A stretch of 40,230 nt of DNA. Source: a virus. The notes below the pieces were generated by a model. It saw only the letters and a list, made by a program, of their open reading frames with translations. It was not told the origin of the DNA and did no database searches. The position numbers and the translations under genes are program-made. Numbering within the stretch: position 1 is the stretch's first letter; each line of letters begins with the position of its first letter. Below are positions 6,022-14,741 of this stretch, piece after piece. The DNA lies in the IMG/VR virus record IMGVR_UViG_3300029448_007074, positions 1-40,230 of that record; one strand, given 5' to 3'.

Positions 6022-6901
6022 TTTTATTTTCCTCCATCCATTTAGTTATGTAATCTTTTAAATTACCTTTTGGTTTATATCCTAATAAATTTTCTGCCTT
6101 TGAATAATCACATAAAGTTACATCATATTCACCTGGCCTTGCTGGAATATAAGTCACATCATCAGAACCTACAGCTCCAAACATTTCTGACACTTCGTTT
6201 ATAGAGTGGTTTTTACCACTACCCAATTCAAAAATTTCTGCTATATGATTTTTACCTACACATTTAATCAAACCAGCCACTATATCATCTATGTGAGTAA
6301 AATCTCTTCGTTGTTCACCATCACCAACTATTGTTAATGGTTTACCATTTAAATATTGATTTTCAAAAATACCTATCACAGTTGCATATGTACCAGTTCT
6401 AATATGATGTGAACCATAGACATTATAAAATCTACAAATAGTTGTATTTAATCCGTAAACTTCACTGTATAATTTACATAACTCTTCACCACCATATTTA
6501 GACCAAGCATAAGGACTACCATATAATCCATGATGTTTTGAACTTGAACCTGCATATATTATAGGTATTTCATATTTACGAGCACATTCAAGGATATTTA
6601 ATGTGGAATTAAAATTATTCACTATGGTTTCTTTTGGATTCTTTATTGATGGTTGTATTCTTGCTAAAGCAGCTAAATGAAATATTACATCAACACCATT
6701 CATTATATCATCCATTTTTTTATCTTCAAAATATGGTTGATGTGAAATATCAATCAAAAAGAATTTAGCCTCTTTATTAATATTTTTTTGACTACCAGTA
6801 GATAAATTATCAAACACAATTACTTCATGCCCATCATCAACTAATCTATTGACTAAATTAATTCCTACAAATCCTGCACCACCAGTTACTATGCACCGCA
6901 T
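6014..6901 (-). CDS. NAD-dependent nucleotide-sugar epimerase (extended SDR)
   Basis: This 295-aa protein has the extended short-chain dehydrogenase layout: GGAGFVG (7-13), a serine block SSSKHH, a YAWSK catalytic pair, and the C-terminal GDGEQRRDFTHIDD segment typical of UDP-glucose or UDP-glucuronate 4-epimerases. The gene overlaps ugd (8 nt) and the GT2 gene (13 nt). Next to Ugd it would logically interconvert UDP-glucuronate and UDP-galacturonate or another C4 epimer, but the exact substrate is not readable from the sequence. Confidence 0.82.
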   Translation of the reverse strand: MRCIVTGGAGFVGINLVNRLVDDGHEVIVFDNLSTGSQKNINKEAKFFLIDISHQPYFEDKKMDDIMNGVDVIFHLAALARIQPSIKNPKETIVNNFNSTLNILECARKYEIPIIYAGSSSKHHGLYGSPYAWSKYGGEELCKLYSEVYGLNTTICRFYNVYGSHHIRTGTYATVIGIFENQYLNGKPLTIVGDGEQRRDFTHIDDIVAGLIKCVGKNHIAEIFELGSGKNHSINEVSEMFGAVGSDDVTYIPARPGEYDVTLCDYSKAENLLGYKPKGNLKDYITKWMEENKNV

Positions 6902-8112
6902 TTAATTAACTCTCCTTCGTATGTTTGTAACTTATTTATTTTTATTTTAAATATATCTAATTTAAACTCTCCAATTTCAAGATTTTTGTCATTAGCTAAT
7001 ATTTCAGATAACTTTTGGATATATTGAAAACTTTTATCGTTAAATTTACTACCATCAAACCTAATCTCAATATCATTTATAACTATATTCTTCATAGGGT
7101 TTACTCTCAGACTTAAATCAAATAAAGTGTTTGGTTGTTCTTTAAGAATATATCCTTCTCTGACTACATCATCCACATATATATCTGAACACCAGGGTTC
7201 TAATGCTTCTAATAATTGTTCATTACAATTCTTAACCACAAAACCTATATCATATTTTGGTGGTATAAGTGGTTTTAAATACTCATCGTGTTTTACAAAG
7301 TGTCCCCACTTACGAATAAAGTTACGAGTGCTTCTGATGTTTTGTGCTAACCACTCATCAGTTTCTCTGTTCTTCATAAACACTTCACCATTTGGATTTC
7401 TCTTAGCACCATCGGCAAATCTTGAACCTCTACAAGTCATATGATAAACAAATCCTCTCCAAGTCTGAACTAATTCATATCCAGCCAATACAAATCTGTT
7501 AAATATATCTGAATCTTCCTTTGATTGTGGTGCGTATAATTCATCGTGACCACCAATACTTTGGAAGTCCTCTTTCATTATAGCCCACGGCGCAAAGATT
7601 CCTTCTGTAGTTTCTTTTCCTAACTTTGAATGTGTTAATTCAGGTGATGAATTTAACCAAGTTAACAATTCTTGTTCTTTAAATTCTTCAGGTTCAATAC
7701 CATAATCCATCAATATCTTTTCAGGACCATCTGGATGTAGTGGTGGTTCTATTCTTGTTCCACTAACCACAACACCCTTTTTGATATGTTTGTTTATCTC
7801 TACATCAAGTCCTGGTAGAGCATACATATCAGCGTGATAAATCATAACAATATCATTAGTAGCATAATCATTAATCAATGTATCGTATAGAATCGTATGT
7901 CCTAATCTTGTAGGGCCTTCGTTTCTATGTATCTTAACATTCTTATCTTTCTTCTGTATTTCTTGCATCCATTCCCAAGTTCCATCATCTGAAAAATCAT
8001 CTGCCCAACATATCTCGTGTATGTATCCTAAATTCTTTCTGATAGAATTGTAACTCCATTTTAAATATTTTAAATTATTTCTACTTGGTTGTATAAAACT
8101 AATTGGCTTCAT
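6889..8112 (-). CDS. Family 2 glycosyltransferase with extra C-terminal domain
   Basis: The GT-A domain occupies roughly residues 1-260: N-terminal ISFIQPSRNN, ADDFSDDGTWEWM (nucleotide-binding Asp), YHADMY as the metal-binding motif, and a GGHDELYAPQSKEDSDIFNR acceptor-side block. The region after it (HMTCRGSRFADGA, then TRNFIRKWG) closely matches the end of the GT2 encoded at 9557-10447, so the two are paralogues. The last 130 residues form an extra domain without a recognised family. An ATG start at 8112 follows the StrG-like gene by 11 nt. Sugar and acceptor are unknown. Confidence 0.82.
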   Translation of the reverse strand: MKPISFIQPSRNNLKYLKWSYNSIRKNLGYIHEICWADDFSDDGTWEWMQEIQKKDKNVKIHRNEGPTRLGHTILYDTLINDYATNDIVMIYHADMYALPGLDVEINKHIKKGVVVSGTRIEPPLHPDGPEKILMDYGIEPEEFKEQELLTWLNSSPELTHSKLGKETTEGIFAPWAIMKEDFQSIGGHDELYAPQSKEDSDIFNRFVLAGYELVQTWRGFVYHMTCRGSRFADGAKRNPNGEVFMKNRETDEWLAQNIRSTRNFIRKWGHFVKHDEYLKPLIPPKYDIGFVVKNCNEQLLEALEPWCSDIYVDDVVREGYILKEQPNTLFDLSLRVNPMKNIVINDIEIRFDGSKFNDKSFQYIQKLSEILANDKNLEIGEFKLDIFKIKINKLQTYEGELIKCGA

Positions 8113-8123
8113 TTGTTTTCCTT

Positions 8124-8771
8124 TTACAATGTGTTATAATATCCACCAATACCAAATGGTATTTTTGTATTGATGGTTAAATGATTACTGTCTATGTATC
8201 TAGATTTAGGTATTACCCTAAAATCAAAACTAACTCTTGTTTGTGATGTTATATTGTCTTTATTTCCGTGCATTAAATTAGAGGCATCCCACTCAACACA
8301 TTCACCATAATTAGAATCAAATGGTTTATAATCACCTTCATCTTCTTTTGTTTCAGCCCATATTGTATTTGTCCCATAGGCTTTTGTTAATGGAATATAA
8401 TAATTTGTTTCTCTAACTGTTTCTGCCCATTCAACATTTCTATAATGTTTGTCTTTATGAAATTCACCAACTGATACATTACCAGGTAAATGAACTCTGA
8501 ATGTTGGTATCTTTTGATAAACTATTTCTTCACCAAATCTTGGTTTTATTATATTTTTTAAAAAATCTACATAAACTTCGTTAAAAGATTCATCACATCG
8601 AATCATTTTATAAAACTTTTTATGCCAAATTGTTGATTGGTCATTCTCTCTCTCAAAATGTTTATATTGTTGAATATAATGTAGTTTAGATAAATCATAT
8701 GTTTCTAACCAATTACATATTACATCTTTAAATCCATATTTTTTAACACTATAAAAAAGTTTATTTATCAT
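8124..8771 (-). CDS. StrG-like 2OG-Fe(II) oxygenase
   Basis: The 215-aa product carries the non-haem iron triad: EFHKDK gives His105 and Asp107, LMHGN gives His168, and TRVSFDFRV gives the 2-oxoglutarate-binding Arg179. The segment order (GEFHxD, PLTxAYGTNTxWAE, HGNxxNxxxxTRVSFDFRV) closely recalls StrG of streptomycin biosynthesis. The ATG at 8771 is preferred; the open frame continues upstream to 8900 only by reading another frame of the GT2 gene. It overlaps that GT2 by 11 nt. It probably hydroxylates or oxidises a sugar or sugar nucleotide; the substrate is unknown. Confidence 0.78.
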   Translation of the reverse strand: MINKLFYSVKKYGFKDVICNWLETYDLSKLHYIQQYKHFERENDQSTIWHKKFYKMIRCDESFNEVYVDFLKNIIKPRFGEEIVYQKIPTFRVHLPGNVSVGEFHKDKHYRNVEWAETVRETNYYIPLTKAYGTNTIWAETKEDEGDYKPFDSNYGECVEWDASNLMHGNKDNITSQTRVSFDFRVIPKSRYIDSNHLTINTKIPFGIGGYYNTL

Positions 8772-9564
8772 AAAGTTCTCTTTGTTTTTTCCACTCAGGA
8801 ACATTGTTAGATATTTCTCCATAATTATCAAATATTTTAAAAGTGGATACACCCTTAAAATGAAAAACAAATGAAGTTTTACAAACTGCTGGAAAATCAT
8901 TATTTGGTATCAAATTATTCCAATTAAATTTATCTTCATTTTTTGTCATATTGTAGTCAGGATTAAATAATATATCTTTAGATTGTTCATAATTAATAAT
9001 GTTACGATTCATCATAAAGAAAAAACCATTAAACATTTTAACTCTCGTTGTATCTAAAAGATACAAATTATTAGCTTTTTTTACTTCCTCTTTTACCTTT
9101 AACATATTATCTTGTGTGATTTGATAATTATTTGGATTATCACAATCTGGTGAAAAACCTTGATAATAATTTTCTACTGATTGAAATTGAGCATTGTGTC
9201 CAGCACCATTTGTTGTGGATAATGGAACTATTAACGAATAAGGCCACATTTTAAATGAATCAACTAGTTCTGAAATAGCACCATTTGGTATTAAAATATC
9301 ATTATTAGCAACGATAAGATAATCATAATTTTTATTTTTAAATCTTTCATAACCAACATTCCAAGAATGAGTTAATCCCTTTGGTTCGTCCTTTGTAAAT
9401 ACCTCATAACCATATTCATTACAAATTTCAACAGTATTGTCTGAACTATAATCATCAACAACCAAAACATCAAAATTATCACTCAAAAGTTTTAAAGATT
9501 CAAAACATAATTTTGTATATTCAGATTGATTGTAGGTTGTAATTACTAATAATATTTTACTCAT
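8761..9564 (-). CDS. Family 2 glycosyltransferase
   Basis: The GT-A N-terminus reads KILLVITTYNQSEYTKLCF, followed by VVDDYSSDNT (nucleotide-binding Asp pair) and YLIVANNDIL, where NND takes the place of the DxD. The 267-aa length is usual for a single-domain GT2. The ATG at 9564 is chosen over a TTG at 9567. The gene overlaps its neighbours by 8-11 nt. The metal-binding motif differs from the canonical one, but NND is common in rhamnosyltransferase-like GT2s. Confidence 0.82.
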   Translation of the reverse strand: MSKILLVITTYNQSEYTKLCFESLKLLSDNFDVLVVDDYSSDNTVEICNEYGYEVFTKDEPKGLTHSWNVGYERFKNKNYDYLIVANNDILIPNGAISELVDSFKMWPYSLIVPLSTTNGAGHNAQFQSVENYYQGFSPDCDNPNNYQITQDNMLKVKEEVKKANNLYLLDTTRVKMFNGFFFMMNRNIINYEQSKDILFNPDYNMTKNEDKFNWNNLIPNNDFPAVCKTSFVFHFKGVSTFKIFDNYGEISNNVPEWKKQRELYDK

Positions 9565-10447
9565 CAAATGGCCACCTTATCCTTGTTTTAACATTTACAT
9601 TATGTATAGGTTCAACAAAACTTTCACTATCTTCACGAGGTAAACCTCCCCATTTATCTATAAATCTACGTTCACTTCTCATTTCCCACTCAGCTAAGTG
9701 TTTTGGTCTTGTTGTTAAGTTGTCATCTGGAAAACGAGATGTTCTTGAAGAAAAATGCCATAAAACAGATTTACTAGTCATAATAAATTTATAACCTTCA
9801 AGTTGCATTCTCATAAATAAATCTTTATCTTCCCAATACATTGGTTCAAATATTGGGTCATTACCACCAATCCATTTGTGGTCTTCAACTCTACAAAAAT
9901 AACCAGCTCCACCAGCTTTTCTAACACTTATGTCATTATCTCTTGAAAATTCTTCACTCCATTCATCAAAAACATTTTTTTCAAAATCGTGATGAAATGC
10001 TCCAAAAGAATCAACAGGATAAAAAATAGTTCCTGGCCTATATGGTGGATCATTTGAAAATATACGAGGTTGTATTCTAAAAGATGAAGCGATTAATCTA
10101 TCACCTTTATCTAAATTATCGTATAATTTTAATAACTCTATATCTTGATTTGGACCAATCCAAAAATCAGAGTGTAATATATTTACAAATTCTGTTTTAA
10201 CTTTACTTACACAAAAATCTATACCACCACCAATTCCTCGTTGAACCTCATTATTTTCTATGTAAACATCTAAATTAAGTTTATCTTTATTTTCTTCTAA
10301 CCATTCATTAGTACCATCTGTACAATTTTCAGCAAAAACAACTATTGGCATATCATTATAATAAGCATTTTTTCTAACTGACTCAATAGTAAGTTTTAAA
10401 TATGGTAAATTATTAAAAGTTGGTATTACTGATGTTATTTTATGCAT
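9557..10447 (-). CDS. Family 2 glycosyltransferase
   Basis: 296 aa. The start ITSVIPTFNNLPYLKLTI, the block ENCTDGTNEWL, the HSDFW metal-site motif and the acceptor-side WEDKDLFMRMQLEGYK define a GT-A family 2 enzyme. The last third (WHFSSRTSRFPDD ... RRFIDKWGG) matches the corresponding region of the GT2 at 6889-8112, so a duplication is likely. It starts at ATG 10447 with an 8-nt overlap with the upstream gene. Sugar specificity unknown. Confidence 0.82.
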   Translation of the reverse strand: MHKITSVIPTFNNLPYLKLTIESVRKNAYYNDMPIVVFAENCTDGTNEWLEENKDKLNLDVYIENNEVQRGIGGGIDFCVSKVKTEFVNILHSDFWIGPNQDIELLKLYDNLDKGDRLIASSFRIQPRIFSNDPPYRPGTIFYPVDSFGAFHHDFEKNVFDEWSEEFSRDNDISVRKAGGAGYFCRVEDHKWIGGNDPIFEPMYWEDKDLFMRMQLEGYKFIMTSKSVLWHFSSRTSRFPDDNLTTRPKHLAEWEMRSERRFIDKWGGLPREDSESFVEPIHNVNVKTRIRWPFDE

Positions 10448-11453
10448 TTTTTACTCCATTTAAATTTGAAAAGAAATTATACCAATACATACATACATTT
10501 TGATATGAATACATTTCTACAACTTTTTTTCTAGCATTATCTACAATATACGAATAATCTTTAAAATTTCCAAGCACTTTTTCTATTGTTTCATTTAAAT
10601 CTGACCAATCAGGTTTGACAGGAATGTATGTCTCCATTGGTTTAAAAAAATCTGGTTCAGTTAAAACTTTACTCATATCAGGTTTTATCAATAAGCATCC
10701 CCATTGAATTAATTCTAAATCCCTATAACATAGTTCTCCCATACCAAATGGTGATAAACCTACCTTAGACCTTTTCATAACCTCAACAAATTGTTGTGGT
10801 GTTGATTGTCCTTTGACGATGTTATACTTGTCTTCAATTTTACTCAACTCATCCCAAGCAGTTTTTCTATGTTTTGTATATAGAACATCACTACGAAGTT
10901 CGTGGTCCATATTACCATTATTCAATATACCTTGATATACAGCACAAACATCAATATCACGATTATCATTACCAATATGCATTTGTTGTAGATGTGGCCA
11001 ATTGTGAGCAACATTATATCCAGTTAATTTTATTTTTGAATAAGTTTCATCAGATATATCATAACCCCTATCTAAAATACTACCATTCCCAAAAAACCAT
11101 TTATTTAATGTGGTTTTTTTCTCGTAATCTTCTTTAGATAATAATTGTTTTTTAAAAAGATATTTAGCATTTGATTGAGTGAAAACTTCATAAGCTCCCA
11201 AAATAGATGTTGAATCACCTCCGTGAAATAAAAAATAATCACCTGTTTTTTTAGATATATTTTCTAAACCCCAATCAATACTTTCATTTAATGGTAGTGA
11301 TAAGTTTAAAAATTCATCAGAACCTAAAAATTCGTAATCATAGTCATTAGAATCTGTAAGTTGGATGCTATAATCATTTAACATATCTTTAGATAAAATA
11401 AGACCACTAAAACATTTTATGTTTTGACTATCAGAAAGTTTAATTTTAATCAT
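10440..11453 (-). CDS. Putative GT-B / exostosin-like glycosyltransferase
   Basis: 337 aa with no clear N-terminal motif. The C-terminal half has KVGLSPFGMGELCYRDLE followed by a GCLLIKPDMS segment, the arrangement by which GT-B and exostosin-type enzymes hold the nucleotide sugar (acidic residue after a Gly/Ser-Pro loop, then a Gly-hydrophobic strand). A central lone motif HIGNDNRDIDVCAVYQG begins the second Rossmann half. The ATGA overlap with gmd at 11450-11453 links the two genes. Family assignment is moderate; a non-enzymatic role is not excluded. Confidence 0.6.
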   Translation of the reverse strand: MIKIKLSDSQNIKCFSGLILSKDMLNDYSIQLTDSNDYDYEFLGSDEFLNLSLPLNESIDWGLENISKKTGDYFLFHGGDSTSILGAYEVFTQSNAKYLFKKQLLSKEDYEKKTTLNKWFFGNGSILDRGYDISDETYSKIKLTGYNVAHNWPHLQQMHIGNDNRDIDVCAVYQGILNNGNMDHELRSDVLYTKHRKTAWDELSKIEDKYNIVKGQSTPQQFVEVMKRSKVGLSPFGMGELCYRDLELIQWGCLLIKPDMSKVLTEPDFFKPMETYIPVKPDWSDLNETIEKVLGNFKDYSYIVDNARKKVVEMYSYQNVCMYWYNFFSNLNGVKNA

Positions 11454-12409
11454 TTTTTTAATTTCTCTATATCATTATCTACCATTTTGTAAACTAATTG
11501 TTTAAATGGTGTTTTTGGTTTCCAACCTAATTCAGTTTGAGCTTTAGTTGAATCACCACGAAGCACATCAACTTCTGCTGGCCTCATAAATCTTGGATCC
11601 TGTCCAACATACTTTTTCCAATCAGTTATGCCAACACGTTCAAATGCTAAATCTAAAAATTCTCTGATGGAATGAGTTTCGTTTGTGGCTATAACATAAT
11701 CATCTGGACTATCTTGTTGTAACATTAACCACATAGCTTCACAGTAATCAGGTGAATATCCCCAATCTCTTTTAGCTTCAAGGTTGCCTAATGTTATTTT
11801 GTCTTGTAATCCTAAATGTATTCTAGCCACACCATCTGTAATCTTACGAGTTACAAATTCAATACCTCTTCGTTCTGATTCGTGATTAAACAAGATACCA
11901 CTACAAGCGAACATATCATAAGACTCTCTATAGTTTTTTGTAATCCAATGTCCATATAGTTTAGCTACACCATATGGTGAACGAGGGTAAAATGGTGTTG
12001 ATTCTTTTGCAGGATTCTCAACCATTCTTCCAAACATTTCAGAGGATGAAGCTTGATAAAATTTAACCTCTTTGCCATATTCTCTAATAGCCTCTAACAT
12101 TCTTAACACACCCAATCCAGTAACATCACTTGTTTGTTCAGGTGTGTTCCAACTCTCACCAACAAATGACATAGCACCTAAGTTATATACCTCATTAGGA
12201 TTTGATTCTTTTAAACATCTTACTAATGAATTTTGGTCGGTTAAGTCTCCATTTAAAAATGTTATCTTTCCTTCAAGGTGTTTTGTATTAGTTCTATTAG
12301 GTGACGAAGTTCTTCTCTCCATACCATAAACTTCATATCCTTTTTCTAATAGTAAATCAGCTAAGTGACTACCATCCATACCATTAATACCTGTTATTAA
12401 AGCTCTCAT
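11450..12409 (-). CDS. gmd: GDP-mannose 4,6-dehydratase
   Basis: Makes GDP-4-keto-6-deoxy-D-mannose from GDP-mannose. The protein (319 aa) is recognisable along its length: ALITGINGMDGSHLADLL, the R-rich RRTSSPNRTN NADP loop, YNLGAMSFVGESW, ASSSEMFG, SPYGVAKLYGHW with the catalytic Tyr and Lys, NHESERRG and LGNLEAKRDWGYSPDY. All catalytic residues are present and the length is near that of bacterial Gmd (about 345 aa). It supplies the precursor for the ColD-like 3-dehydratase at 21985 and the fucose-synthase-like reductase at 23329. Confidence 0.95.
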   Translation of the reverse strand: MRALITGINGMDGSHLADLLLEKGYEVYGMERRTSSPNRTNTKHLEGKITFLNGDLTDQNSLVRCLKESNPNEVYNLGAMSFVGESWNTPEQTSDVTGLGVLRMLEAIREYGKEVKFYQASSSEMFGRMVENPAKESTPFYPRSPYGVAKLYGHWITKNYRESYDMFACSGILFNHESERRGIEFVTRKITDGVARIHLGLQDKITLGNLEAKRDWGYSPDYCEAMWLMLQQDSPDDYVIATNETHSIREFLDLAFERVGITDWKKYVGQDPRFMRPAEVDVLRGDSTKAQTELGWKPKTPFKQLVYKMVDNDIEKLKK

Positions 12410-13410
12410 TTATTCTCCAATATATTTTTTAAATCTTCATATTCATAAAACTTACCTTGTCCTGTAGCTAAAGTCTGTACATTACTTTTTGATAATCTTA
12501 AAAGTTCTTGAAAGTTTTTATTTTTTTGATTAATAAATGAATATGGATTATCTTCACCACTTACATACACTCTCTTTTTAGGATGTCGTCTAGCGTGAAT
12601 GTGTAATAAATTTTTACACACAAACTGCATAAAGTTTTGTCCTAATAGTTTTTGAGACATTATAGATAATCCCTCATCATCGTTATATAATAAACAAGGT
12701 GGTATATTTACACCATACTTAATTAAATCAGATGATAATACTAAACAAGCTCCACTTATCTTTGGATAGTTTATATATGTAAAGTCAAACTCTTCTACTT
12801 TTGCATTTATCTCATTCATTTTATCTATTGGTAATGGTGACTTCGCTTGATTTAAATTTAAATGTCCATTTTCATCGTCTATAAATTCTATGTCAACATA
12901 ATCAATATGCACTAATGGATCCCAACTAGCATCCCACATTTTTCTATCAGCAAAACTCAATAAGTATCTATGTATGTTTTGTTCATCTGTATATTTAGAT
13001 AATGTTTCAATAGCTTGAAATGCTTCTCTCGGAAAGAAACTATCTGTTTCACCCCACATTACATAGTCAACCTTTTTACAATAGTTATAATTCAAATCTC
13101 TTCTGTAATCTGTATGGAAATAAAACCCATCTATATCCGTGTGAACTTTACTAACTACCTCAAAACCTAGCTCTTCTATTCTTATTATACCTTTATTAAA
13201 TTTACTCAATATATCTGATTCTGTTATTTGATTTGTATCTATTGTTTCCAAATGTTGAGATAAATTTAAACATAAATCTATTGTAACATTTTCTTTATTC
13301 TCCACCGTTTCTAATAAGTTAATCATACCATCAATGAAATCTTTATACATTTCAATTTCAAACCACATTATGTGAGTTCCAATTACATATTTTTTATTTA
13401 ATTTTATCAT
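12406..13410 (-). CDS. Putative GT-A-like glycosyltransferase, unassigned family
   Basis: The ATG at 13410 overlaps the upstream TGA (ATGA) and follows GGAG by 4 nt, so it is preferred to the in-frame ATG at 13425. The 334-aa product begins with a beta strand (KKYVIGTHIMWFEIEMY), has HTDYRRDLNYNYC and VMWGETDSFFPREAFQAIE, where ETD could serve as the metal-binding DxD equivalent, and a late GACLVLSSDLIKYG. The layout suggests a GT-A fold without a named family. Its location between gmd and a methyltransferase supports a role in glycan assembly. Confidence 0.5.
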   Translation of the reverse strand: MIKLNKKYVIGTHIMWFEIEMYKDFIDGMINLLETVENKENVTIDLCLNLSQHLETIDTNQITESDILSKFNKGIIRIEELGFEVVSKVHTDIDGFYFHTDYRRDLNYNYCKKVDYVMWGETDSFFPREAFQAIETLSKYTDEQNIHRYLLSFADRKMWDASWDPLVHIDYVDIEFIDDENGHLNLNQAKSPLPIDKMNEINAKVEEFDFTYINYPKISGACLVLSSDLIKYGVNIPPCLLYNDDEGLSIMSQKLLGQNFMQFVCKNLLHIHARRHPKKRVYVSGEDNPYSFINQKNKNFQELLRLSKSNVQTLATGQGKFYEYEDLKNILENK

Positions 13411-13955
13411 ACTACTCCAGTGCATTTATCTTCTAGGATAATATATTTTCTATTTAACTTTTTGGATAATTTTTGTAAAAGTAAAAACTCTTGGTCTCTT
13501 TGTATATCATCCACTAATATTGGTACATTGGTGTTAAAATGAGTAATATATTTTAAAAAACCACTTCTACCTAACCAACCTCCAGGACCATCAATAATAA
13601 TCATATCATATTCATCTTTATTAGGTAACTGTGGTAATAACTCATCAGGATTATACCAACCAGTGTCATATTTTTCAAAACCATCATAAACTTCAAATTT
13701 TTCTAAATCTTTATCCCACCAAGTAGCTTCTCCTTTATCATAACTTTTATTACCCACATTTATATATTTAGAGTTTTCAGAAAACTTGTTTTGCCACTCT
13801 GGTTGATTTTCTACTGAAATAATTTTAAAATGTTCAGATAAACGAACAGTAGTTCCATATCCACTACCTAATTCTAAAATTGTTTTACCTTTTTCTAAAT
13901 TTTTTATTATATAATTGTAACTAAAATCAGACATATGTATTGATTTATCTCCCAT
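13407..13955 (-). CDS. Class I SAM-dependent methyltransferase
   Basis: 182 aa. Motif I TILELGSGYGTTVRL (25-39), an acidic strand-2 residue in ISVENQPEW and motif IV YDMIIIDGPGG are those of a Rossmann-fold SAM methyltransferase. A late ILVDDIQR segment fits strand 5. The start at 13955 overlaps the upstream stop (TAATG). It neighbours another gene with a C-terminal methyltransferase domain (14742-16091); the two are not close copies. It probably caps or decorates a sugar; the target is not known. Confidence 0.78.
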   Translation of the reverse strand: MGDKSIHMSDFSYNYIIKNLEKGKTILELGSGYGTTVRLSEHFKIISVENQPEWQNKFSENSKYINVGNKSYDKGEATWWDKDLEKFEVYDGFEKYDTGWYNPDELLPQLPNKDEYDMIIIDGPGGWLGRSGFLKYITHFNTNVPILVDDIQRDQEFLLLQKLSKKLNRKYIILEDKCTGVV

Positions 13956-14740
13956 TAAATATTACTCCATAAATGATTGTAAGTTTTTTCCATCCAATCA
14001 TAAGTTAATTCATCATTTACATTATTTGGAATACTGTTATACTGATATATCCACCCCATTTTAGTAAATAGTAATCTATCATCTAATAGTTCTTTTCTAA
14101 ATAAATCAGTCATATTAAACTCATATGGTAATACTTTATAATCAATGTTTAACAAATGTGTCAAAAAGTTGACAGGAGTTTGGTCTGTACCTGCATGCCA
14201 TGTCTTTTCAGCGTTAAGTAAATTTTCTCTATTTTGATGAAAGTAATCGACAATCTTTTTAAAAAAATGTTTGTGTTTTTTATTAAAAATTAACATACCA
14301 CTATCAAAGTAATGATGCCAAGGAAACATATACCCATCAAAAAAATATTTTGAATAGTTTTCAATACTTCTTAATATCCAATCATAACTTCCTTCATTAT
14401 GAACAAAACAAAATTTGTTTTCACTCATTTCAAAAACATTAGGACAATTTGGATGTGGTATTGTATCAGCATCTACATACATAACTTGATTATAATCAAT
14501 ACCACTAGCATCTAACAAGTCAAAAACATAATATCTTTGCCAAGATACAGGCATCGTTTCGTGTGGTAAAACTTCTTCATTTAATACAAATAATTCACAA
14601 TTATTTTTTTTACACCATTTATCCCAACTTTTTATTGCAAATTTATATGGATTACTTCTTGATTTTGCCCACCTACCAACATCTTTTTGTTTACCTTTTA
14701 ATTTTATATCAACTATAAAAACTACATTTTTTTTACTCAT
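13955..14740 (-). CDS. GT8-like glycosyltransferase
   Basis: 261 aa with VMYVDADTIPHPNCP, giving a DAD metal-binding motif (Asp90, Asp92), and YFDSGMLIFNKKH, the acceptor-side block of GT8-type and related GT-A enzymes. FKSWDKWCKK-like and VSWQRYYVFDLLD segments align with the N-terminal half of the next gene upstream, so this is a tandem duplicate whose active-site motif is intact. One nucleotide separates it from that gene. Confidence 0.75.
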   Translation of the reverse strand: MSKKNVVFIVDIKLKGKQKDVGRWAKSRSNPYKFAIKSWDKWCKKNNCELFVLNEEVLPHETMPVSWQRYYVFDLLDASGIDYNQVMYVDADTIPHPNCPNVFEMSENKFCFVHNEGSYDWILRSIENYSKYFFDGYMFPWHHYFDSGMLIFNKKHKHFFKKIVDYFHQNRENLLNAEKTWHAGTDQTPVNFLTHLLNIDYKVLPYEFNMTDLFRKELLDDRLLFTKMGWIYQYNSIPNNVNDELTYDWMEKTYNHLWSNI

Positions 14741-14741
14741 G

